Shown here: positions 1 to 9,600 of the stretch, in pieces | Position numbering within the stretch: the first letter of the stretch is position 1 | Layout of the letters: each line of letters opens with the position of its first letter | NCBI GenBank assembly: GCA_000310025.1 | Contig: FN649749.1 | Coordinates: 2,474,930 to 2,492,204 of the forward strand | Length of the DNA stretch: 17,275 bases | Reading direction: 5' to 3' | Source of the DNA: Ectocarpus siliculosus | Taxonomy: Eukaryota; Sar; Phaeophyceae; Ectocarpales; Ectocarpaceae | Made by a program: the position numbers and the translations under genes | Notes under the pieces: generated by a model | Told to the model about the DNA's origin: nothing | The model's database searches: none | What the model saw: the letters and a program-made list of their open reading frames with translations, nothing else

Positions 1-240
1 GGGGGTTTTTTCGGGGGTGTTTTTTGGGGAAAAACCCCTTTTTTTTTTTATTTTTTGCCACCCCCCCCCCCCCCCCCCCCCCCCGGGGGAAAAATGTCCC
101 CTGTCCCCCCCTTTTGGGGGGGGGGGGGCAAGGGTTTAACCCTTAAGGCCCCCAAAAAAAAAAGGTCCCCCCCCCCCCCCCCCCCCCCCCGACAAACACA
201 CACACACACAAGGCGGGATCGACGACTGCGGCATGCATTT
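1..240. other. Low-quality homopolymer-rich contig end
   Basis: The segment is almost entirely blocks of one base (runs of C, G, T and A, including C runs over 20 long), unlike the rest of the window. It contains no credible coding sequence; the Gly- and Pro-rich readings on both strands are products of the G/C runs. The same texture recurs at the other end of the window. I infer poor base calling at a contig edge rather than biology. Normal-complexity sequence begins near 195-240 with a short CA repeat. Confidence 0.75.
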
Positions 241-571
241 ACATGAATACACCCCTCCACACACACATTCTCGCACAGAGCGTGCCTTTCACTGATCGGG
301 GGGAGGGGGGGGTCGTAACATGTCGTTCTACGTGCCGCTTGGCAGCTCTTCTGTCACAATCGAGGGGAGAGATATGTTTCAGTTCGGCACCCTTGATGTC
401 GTCTGTCACCCGTGAATGTCGGTTGTCAGTTAGTTCATTGGCGTTTCTCGGTGGACGGTCTTCCCACCGCCGGAGAGACGGCCACGACTGCTGCTGCGCT
501 GCACTGGCTTTTCGCTGATATTTTTTTGTGCGACATTGTGTGCCTTGATTGTGTCCTTTTTTCGTCGGAAG
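241..571 (+). other. Upstream intron end or 5' flank of the gene
   Basis: No exon can be supported here. The stretch has mixed composition with T-rich patches. Its last part (about 545-571) is pyrimidine-rich and ends in AAG, which could be the 3' splice site of an exon starting at 572. Reading frames through it look non-coding. It could instead be 5' UTR if translation starts at ATG 581. No promoter motif was recognised. Confidence 0.4.
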
Positions 572-664
572 GCGGCTGAAATGGCGGAGCTCAGGGACAA
601 GAACAAGTCGATGAAGGACGAGCTCTTCCGCCTGAGCCAGCGCTACTCCAGGAGGATGTCTATG
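572..664 (+). CDS. Exon 1 of the model (coiled-coil start)
   Basis: It encodes 31 residues, highly charged (MAELRDKNKSMKDELFRLSQ), fitting a helix or coiled coil. The donor is ATG|GTGAGT at 664/665, a strong consensus, phase 0. The upstream boundary is a pyrimidine-rich stretch ending in AAG at 571. ATG 581 has G at -3 and +4 and could be the true start, in which case the sequence before it is 5' UTR. Otherwise earlier exons lie in or beyond the poor-quality end. Confidence 0.65.
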
Positions 665-3600
665 GTGAGTGGTGGTAGGCAGGCTTTTGACCCACTCTGC
701 TTCTTTTTTGTGCTCCTTTTTTTCGGTAACAAGAGAATCTGCTCATCTTTGTGGCCAACCATGCTCGGAAATGTTTCTCTGGGTTAACGCTCAGTTGTTG
801 CCTGCTTTGGGGTGTGGTGCTCTGGATATGCTTCTCAGGGCCCTATTCTACATTTTTACTAAATTAGAATGGGGCGAAGCGTAGTTGTAAATTGGATGAA
901 GCATAGTCTACCATTGCAGGGAATAGGTGTTGTGATGGTCGATGAAAGCGCAGATGGCGTCCAGCCGGTAGGACTTGATGACATGTCGAAGAGGGCATAG
1001 GCGAGAAAGGAATCAATCGTATGCATGGGGACTCAATGTTTTTTGTGGCTAACCAATGGTGACGAGTAAGTAGTTTATCCAGCTGCACGCCTCTTTTCCA
1101 ATGTCCCGCCCACGCCAGTCCACGCCCGAACACAAGAAAGCAACGCAGCTTATTGCTAGAAGCACAAACACACCGCCGCAGGCACAGCCGGCACAATGCT
1201 GTACCCACATCATCTTATCATGTGCTCTAGAAAAAAGAGCTCAAATTCCCACCCACCCACCCAACCGGTACTCTGTGCACGTGACCCCCACCCCTCCCCT
1301 CTAGATGAAAGTGGACCACACGCGGGACATGGTCCGTCTGTCTATGCTCGACAGCGTGACCGACTCGAACGATGCCAGCGACGACAGCTCCTCGTGCTTC
1401 GGCTCTCTGTCGGGAGTTGTGCCGGAGGAGGAAGGCGTCACGGCGGGGGGGTCGGACGAAGGGGGTCATCGCACCCCTGCGGGGCCCCCGGCGGAGGTTC
1501 TGTCGGACCGGACGGTGGGGCTTGGACCTGGTGAGTTTTTCTTTTTGTTGTTGGTGAACCCCACTCGCGGCCAATGGTCTAACCCCCGAGCTTGCAATAT
1601 CTCAAGAGTACGCCCCCCCCCCCCCTCCAACCCTGGGCTTGTCCAAGCGCGCAAAGATGGAAGTCGCTTGCGGTATCGGAAGCATAGTCACGTGCCGGAT
1701 GTGAAACGTTTGGTTAGCCGGGACCCCCGATCAGTCCATGGCGTATCTGGCTTGGCACAACAACGGCAAGGATGATGACCGGCTTCTGGTGAACCCTTGT
1801 AGAACGTGGCCTGGGCCGGCCGGTCTATCGCTCTTTCCCGGCGTTGTAGGGATGCGAGGTCAATGCATTGTAGGACATGAGTACACGCCAGGGTTTGGTT
1901 GTGTCCTGCGAAGTGGTCGCATGGGGGGCTATGGTGGTGTCCTCTGAAAATGATTCGCACAAGCGCAGAGATACTCGACTACACGGTGTTATTTTGTGGA
2001 GGGTTTCGCCCCCGTCCTTGAGGCTCCACTCTCGTTACGGAGGCGTTGTAGGATAGGGTGGCCGGGATTAGGACCCGATATCTACAAGGATCGAGAAATT
2101 GTCACTAAATAGTATTTTCAGAAAGTATACAGAACCTCACAGAAAGACCACCCGTTCGAATTAAATAATACCATACCATAGTCAATGGGAATGTGTTGAA
2201 GTCTTCACAGTGAGTGGTGGGATGAACAAACTGCCTGGGTACTGGGCTTACCGTATATGACACAAGATAACACACCCCCTTGGCCGATTTTCAAAGCTCA
2301 ATTTCTCAACAGCAGGAAGAGTCACAGCGCCGAAAACGGCGGCGTTGGAACCGTCTCGTCGAGAGCTGTTCGAAAACGTATTGTTTCGTTTTATGCATCC
2401 TCTTCGTCGTGGAGTAATCGAGCTTTGAAAATCGGTCCAGGGGGTGTGTTATCTTGTGTCATATACGGTATATATGTCTATTTACGTCTACTATAACCGC
2501 AATCGAGGGTTGTAAGAACGAGCTGCTGCCGTCATTGTTGCCCTTGTCCTCTTTCGTGACTGGTTGTGTGAGTAGGTGTGATGTTGTCGCGATTTGGTCC
2601 TGCGTACGCTATACGGTGTGGTTGCGGTGATTCTCTTGCGTATTCTCGCCGTTATTGCATGTAATTTGTCGTCTTACTTTGGTCAATGGTCAACGATATA
2701 AACTTGCACCTTTACCCGCTTTGACCACAGTGTGATAACGATGTTCGAAAATGGCAAGGTCGAAAAATAGAAAAAATGGCTTGGTTGACTGGAAAAAGAA
2801 AAATTGGTTTTGATCGTGTTTGATCATGATAATGATTTTTCGACAACAAGCCTTCGTGTCGTGTGTCTCTTTGCTTTGTCTGCCTAGCTCGTCTCGTCTG
2901 CTATCCTCTTGCTTCCATCGCAGTCGCGACCAACTTGTTCGCACCATCCAGATAAGTCTCACCCTTAATTGTTCTGAGCTGACCCACAAGCCTGCGTGTT
3001 GTGTCCCTCTGCTTGCTTTGCCTGTTTCTTCTGCACACGTCGCCTCTTCTCCTCTCTTGCTTATACCGCAGTCGCGGCCAACCTGTTCGCTAGCCCGGTT
3101 CCCCGTCATCTCAGCTCCCGGGCGTCTTGGGGAGGGCCGAGACCCAGCCCCAGGAGCGGGATGCCTCCCAGCGTCCCGAGCCCGATAAGGTTGGTTTGTG
3201 CCGCCGCCCGGCACCCATGGTAGTTTTTTTCGGAGTTGCTGTTGTCCACTCATGTTCGTTCTTGTCAGCTTTGTTTGGTCGCCCATAATATAGCTTTGTT
3301 TGGTCACCCATAATATAGCTTTGTTTGGCCACCCATGGTAGGTTTTGTTGGCTTTGGTCGTACTGTGCGCTTTGGGGGCCCTACCAATACTGTGGCACCC
3401 CACCCTCCGGGTCTTGTTTTTTCTTTTCAGATTCGTGTTGCCATCGTGCTAGTTTTTGTCAGCTTTCTTTAGTCACCCGTAGTGTAGCGTTGTTTGGCCG
3501 CCCACGATAGTTTTTTTCAGCTTTGTTCGGTCGTCCGTGTTCTTTTGTTTTTTGGCTTCAGCTTTGTTTGGCCACTCCAGTTAGCTATTGTTGGATTTGG

Positions 3601-6600
3601 TTGGCCACTCGTGCTAGTATTGGTTGGCCACCCATGTTGGTCTTTGTGTGCTTCGGTTTTACCGTGCCTTGTGCAGAGTGACGCCTGCGGCCGGCCCCGA
3701 GTGTGATTAACTTTGAGGATGGGATGAGTTCCCAAATCGTGTACATGGTAGGATTAGGTTGGTGTGGTGGTTTTCGGGGTATCTTTTCGTCGGGGTATCT
3801 TTTCGTCGGGGTATCTTCCGGAGTAGGAAGCACCGTGTTTCAGTTGGTAGCCTCGTAACGTGTGAACCTTCTGCCTATTTGGCGCCGCGCGGGTTGGAGC
3901 CTCCATGGAGTGAAAAAATCGCAAAATTGTAGAAGTGGAAAGCCCTTCCCTCACACCGTTGCCTCTTGGCTGTGTTCGGCGTGTCGTGAAAATGCAGCTC
4001 AAGGGGCGCATGCAAGGCGTTTGCCCACCGCCGCCTCTGTTGCCTGATCGTTCGATGGTGTCGTGAATGAAACAGCTCAAGGGACGCGTGCGAGGCGTCG
4101 GCTAACCGCCGGCTCAGCGGGCAGCACATGGACAACATCATGGCCAGGCAGAGGCAGCTCGAGCTCGGGGCGGAAGCTGAGAAGAAGCGGCTCGAAAAGG
4201 TACACGCACCGTTCGGCTCGAAAACTCGTGCCCATGTAGACGTCTCCATAATAGGGTACTTCAGAGCCTCGTAGAGGAGAATGTCGTGCAGAAGGTTGGA
4301 AGAGGTAGACGTTGATGCGAAACACCAATACCCGTTCAAGAAAGTGGAGACACCCTAAATATTGCAAGAGGTAGACTTTGAAATGCAAATACTTATTATT
4401 TTGCTTCGATGGAATGCCACTGCCGGCTTCCAAAGGGACATGCAGACTGCCCGATGAATTTTACGCACATGCGGCGATAATGTGCACAGGGTCGAACCAG
4501 CATCGCCTTGACAAGGTACGACAAGGTAATGACCCGGAGAGGAACGCGGACTCTCATCAATGCCTGTGCATGTTTTGTCGTTTTGGCCCCATCTACAGCT
4601 GGGTTTGCCCAGACAGGAGGGCCACGCAAGAGTTTTAGTTTTTTTCGTTTGCATACGTGTACTCTGACGATGCAAAGTTGAAATGAATTATTTTCTTGTT
4701 TGTGTGTATCATATTATTATTATTTTTTTCTTCTGTTTTTGGAGGTGGTGGAGAGGAACCGGGTGCTAAGTCAAGATCTGCAGAGGGAGCGCGCCGAACG
4801 TCAGCGTGTGCAGGCCCGCCTTGTCACGGCAGAGCGGGGCACCGAGGGCGTGGAAGCGGAGAGCCTCAGGGACACCATCGCCGCCCTCGAGGTACATGCG
4901 ACTTTGAGGCTCTGCTGCTGTACCTTTTTTTGTCGCCAGTGTAGACTTAATGAACGGCATGTAAAGAGTGCTCTCTTTAGTCGCTCAATGTATTTTTGAG
5001 GTGAAGAACACCGTCGCCGCCCTCGAGGTAAATAATACCGTACGTATATTCTGTGACTTTGAGACGCTCTACATAGTGTACCTATTTTTTCGCCTCGTTA
5101 GGCGTACTGCACGACATGGGAAGGCAGTTGTACCCTCTTTCGTCGCTCAATATATTTTGTGGTGAAGAACCATGCAGGGACTCCCTCGCCGCCCTCGAGG
5201 TACAGTATGTACACCGTGTTATTTCTTTGGGGTGGAGCATTACACCGAACATAAAAAGAAGAAGGGAACTGCTCCTCGCGATGCGCCCCATGGTTTATTT
5301 TTGCCGTGTACGTTAACGCACGGTACTAAACGCAGTACCGTCTTTTGTCGCACCCTTTTCTTTTTTTTTCGGAGAGGGTGAAGAACGATGCTATATATTT
5401 GATGTGCCTCGCCTGTGTCTTTGTTGGCACAACGGAGAAGTTTTCTTTTCACTTTTTTTGTTTTTGTTTGGTCGTGCCGGAACGGTATCTTTGCCTTCCA
5501 CCCGCGTGATTTCTTGCTCAAACCTGGGGCAAAGCTACCCTTTGGTTTATGCCTCAGATGTGATGTTCGAGACTTTACGGCAACGTAGCTTTCCACCCAC
5601 GCTTTTGTGTGTTCAAATGCGTTTTTCTGCTTGTCAGGGCGTGTGGGGAGAGCTGGGCGTGGCGCACGATCAGCGGCTGGGCTTGATGGGCGCCGTTGCT
5701 TCCGGGGTGCTGCGTGAGGCCGAGGCCCAGCTCGAAGAGGTTGGTGCATGCAGAACGCGCTACGAATAATCGTTTTCCCAAGCGATGTACTACTGCTGTT
5801 GCTCCTGTTGCTCCACAACGTGTTGGATCGTTTGCATGCCTTTTATTGGAGCTACGTTATCTTCCTCTGGAATGAGGCAGTGCGTCAAGTGACAAAAAAA
5901 AAAAAAAAACAAGCGTGGTGGTGCGGTTTTTGTGTACGACTCGCGGAGTTTGTTCGTTTGCTTGCCAGTGCTGCGAGAGCTCGTCAAACGAGAACCACAT
6001 CCATGGACCAACTCCGCTGACGTTTGTGTGCGGTGAGATGCTTCGTTTACCGTGAGCGGATGGATCAGCGCCGGTGCAGTAGTGCACTCCGCGATGTGAG
6101 GAGTGTAAGAGTGCATGCAGTCGTGGCTCGGTACCTTTTTAAGAGGGGGCCCCGATATAAGAGGGTCCAAATCGGTTGTCACGACTTGGACCCTCTATAG
6201 TATACTAGTATTTGAGTACTCTCTTAATCCGGTATAAGAGGGGGCTCCGATATAAGAGAGTCGAGGGCCTTTGTCACACAAACCTCTCGTATCGGAGCCC
6301 CGACTGTATGCCTATGTATCGAAACGCCTCTTTCGGTGCACGAAAAATGCCGTCAGGCGAGGGACGAGCGTGTTTCCCTCGGAGCCAAGATTGGCTCGCT
6401 CCGTGAGGACCTGGGGTCCCTGTGGGCCATGCTCGGGAAGCTGGGCGACATAGACGCGATCAACCAGAGCATCTCCGATAAGCCCTTGCGCGCACAGGTT
6501 TGTTCGTTGTCGTTGTTGTCATTTCAGCGAGCGGTTGCCTGCCCTCTGATCAATGCCTTTTAGGGGAGCGCCTGGTGATGCACGCACGAGGTGTTTGGGT

Positions 6601-9600
6601 GTTGCCGCCCTCAGTAGGTCGGACTTCGGACGTGTTATCGTTCTGTTGTACTGCGTACGGTCGCTGTCGCTGATGCTCCTGCTGCTGCTGCCCGTGTTCG
6701 ATCTGGTGCACATCTGCTACTGCTGCAGCTGGTTGCAGAGAGCTGCCGTGCAACCAGTCGTGAAGAGTCGGCGGCCAGACACGGGCCGAACGAAAGAGTG
6801 GTGTTTATTATTTGTGCTGTCTACTTGCATGAAGTCACCTATGTACCATACATTTGTTTGTTTTCGGAGCTGACTGAAAGTTCCACTTGCTCGGATGCCC
6901 CTCCAGGCCGAGGAGCTGTCGAAGCTGGTGCTATCCGCCAGCGAGGAGGTTAGCGCGGGTGCTGCTCGCAGGGCCAAGCTCAGGTCCGCCGCTTCCGCCG
7001 CCGTTCGGGTGCTTGATCTCCCGAACGAGGACATCGGGTCCGAGCTGGCCAGGCTTTTGAACGAGGTGAAGGAAGTGTTTTGTTGTTTGCGTCGTGGGGC
7101 GTGTGGCCGGGGTATATGCGTCGATTTTTTGCAGCAGGAATTGGTAGGGGCGTACTGTAAGTTTGTACGGAAGGCCTCACTGTTTATCTGCTTGTATCTT
7201 TTTGGTGTTTGTTTTGGGTGTTTCGTGGTGTCGTCGTGCAAGCGTGGGGTACCGCGGCTGTTGCCAAAAAAATGAGCTCCGGTTTATTGATTGCATAGAC
7301 GAGAAAGCCACGGTAATTTTCGCTTTATTTTTTTCTTTCCTGACGTTTCATTCCGGAATTTTATTTTCTCTCCCGTGTAAACAAGATTGCTGTTAGTTGT
7401 GTGTTTTTGGAAAAGTACATCAAAACACTAAAAAGACTACCCTTTCGACAGGCAACCATAGTCGAAACGGGCATGTGTTTACAGTCTTTACAGCAAGTGG
7501 CTGACTTGCATCGCGTCTCTATTTTTTTCGTGCTGACACCCTCACCGCTCCTCCCTCCCAACCCCTTTGTCATCGGGCGATCACTCCTCTGCTTTCTTGC
7601 CCCGCCCGCCTGTTTGTCTGCCATGGTGGCGCGTCTGTCGTGCCCCCCCCCCCCCCCCCCCCCACTACGTCGACGGGCGTCTGTGACCGCGTTGCAGTCG
7701 AAGTTCACTCTGCCGAGGGCCCTGAGCAGCGACGAAGAGATGGTGGCCCTTTCACACGGTGAGAACCAAGGGGGGACACCCAGGAGATGGTGGCCCATCA
7801 GGAGATGCTGGCCCATCTCTCAGTGAAAAACACGGGGGGTTAGGAGGGCCGTTCTTTTCTCTTTCCCTTTCATGTACAGATTTGTTTTTTTCTTTGCCAC
7901 GTGCAAAGAAGCGTGCGCGGTCGTAAGTGCCTACCTCTGTGTTCGGCGGTACCTGACGTGTCCCCTTCTCCGGCATATCAATCGGACGGAAACCAAAACA
8001 ACGAGCAGCCCGATATCGTGGCAACTTGAATTTATTGTTGAACTGCCGATCTAGTGGCATCAAAATCTCTTGTCACAATCTTAACCCGATGTAGAGGCAT
8101 TTTGCCGCTAGTACGGGGCCCTCAATAGTGGTATTATTGGCATCTCACCCCCCCCCGCCAATAGTGGCAATTCCAAACTCGGGGCCCCACACTCCTACAC
8201 GCTGCACACCAATCCACAAACAGCAGTCACAGCAGCAGTGGGCGCCACACATATTATTCCAGCATGCACGGATCTAGAACTGGGTAAACTCCAAAACAAA
8301 TCAGGCGCGGCACGTATCATGCCAGCACGCGCGGATCTAGAACTGGGTAATCCCCCCCAAAAAAAACACTGGGACAGAAGGAGGGGCACGCATGTCGCGC
8401 GGGCTGTGGTGGCCGATGTCATCGAATCTGCCGTAAACCAGAGGAAGTGGAAAGTGGTATCGAGACACACCGCATCTGCACTTCGTGCACTGCTGTTGTC
8501 AACGTGTTGTGCTTGGTGTGTTGAACCCCATATGCTACTTGAGGCCCGTCCGAAAAAATATATATATTTGTGTGACTCTACTGCTGTGCTTCTTTGCGGT
8601 ATGCTTGGTTTTTCTCATGCTGTCTATTCACTCAATATTGTAGCAGTGATACCGAAAGCATCGCAGTCGCTAGGACAAGCGCGTATTGTTTTGCACGTGG
8701 TGGGCCGAGATCGGGGCCTTGTCATGTGGTTAACGAACACTAAGCCCAACCCTAACCCTAATGCCGAACCACAAAGGGGCAACATGGGTAGGTGCCACGT
8801 GCAAGACACATCACGACAGTAAACCTTATCCAATTAACAGCTAGCAACCGGTATGCACACCGAAGCTTTTCTCTTCAATAGTGGCAAGAAGTGCCACAAT
8901 CGGGTGTCAATGGTGGTGAAACGCCACCATAACGGGCTAGCGGTACTGCCCCGAATGGCGCCAATATGGTCGTCTGTCGGTCGCGCCACTATCGGGCTGC
9001 ACTGTTCATACAAGTAATGTGCGTATGTGAATAGAATATTCCGCTACAACACAATGCCTCCTTGCATGGATTTTGTTTTCTCAGGAGACTCCGGGGAGGG
9101 CAGTCAGGAGAAGGAGGATGGTCACGAGAAGCAGGGTTCCGGATACCTGGTGGGCGGCGAGGCGCTGTCGAGCTTCGAGAGGGAAGTGAGGACTCTGAGG
9201 ACCATGCAGGCCGAGGCTCTCGCAGGTTACCACGAGGTGAAGAGCGAGAGAGAGAGAGAGACAGAGGGCTGGGTGTAGAGATACCCATCACCATGCTTAC
9301 TATCTAGAAGCAATGACGGTTACATGTAGGTCGTTGGTGCAGTGCCCGTGGGGTGGAAGGACTCGTAACAAATTGCGCGTGTTGATGTAGATAAGAGCTA
9401 GGCTATCCCACACACGGGCTAAGGGAAAGTTCAGGGCGGGATACGGTGTGAACATCCGACCGGCGTGCGAGCTTCTTCCTCCCCTTGTCGGAAAGCTGCG
9501 AGTGGTCTGTGGGGCAAGGACAGTAGCATCCGATCATAAGGATAATCACCAGCTTCTGGTTCATCCTCGTGAACCGTAGCCTGGTTCTGACAAAATCCGT

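Larger units (their letters stand above)
1531..3071 (+). other. Intron 2, longest intron, repeat-bearing
   Basis: It holds a dispersed repeat copy at 1825-1890, a second dispersed repeat at 2108-2218, a MITE at 2251-2468, and a duplicated copy of the exon 3 acceptor region at 2846-2946. No second gene is supported inside it. Confidence 0.6.
3190..4117 (+). other. Intron 3
   Basis: Contains a degenerate TTTGTTTGGCCACCCAT minisatellite (about 3215-3655), a 16-bp tandem repeat at 3775-3816, and the tandem pair at 3981-4117 that ends in the exon 4 acceptor. A CAG|AGTGACGCC site near 3674-3677 is not used in the model. Confidence 0.6.
7759..9084 (+). other. Intron 9, with a possible nested element
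   Basis: The second longest intron. It holds exon 9 donor duplications at its start, then a possible inverted-repeat element (8045-8998) with a 194-codon open frame and 63-bp tandem repeats. The acceptor TTGTTTTCTCAG of exon 10 is strong. Confidence 0.55.

Noticed and set aside
48-266. Gly/Pro-rich frames at the left end
   Set aside because: Produced by homopolymer runs in poor-quality sequence.
2690-3403. 237-codon minus-strand open frame
   Set aside because: It is antisense to exon 3 and the minisatellite; its repeated peptide (WPNKAILW-like) comes from the repeat, and it has no family resemblance.
3674-3700. Possible 24-nt exon after CAG at 3674
   Set aside because: The phase chain from exon 3 to exon 4 is complete without it, and its GTGTGA donor is unconvincing.
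5178-5199. Third exon 5 end copy as a real exon
   Set aside because: At 22 nt between CAG and GTACAG it would shift the frame before exon 6, so it is treated as a decayed copy.
5320-5341. Small hairpin ACGGTACT / AGTACCGT
   Set aside because: An 8-bp stem in an intron is expected by chance at this scale.
8746-8762. CCCAACCCTAACCCTAA, telomere-like
   Set aside because: Only about two and a half units; too short to call an interstitial telomere.
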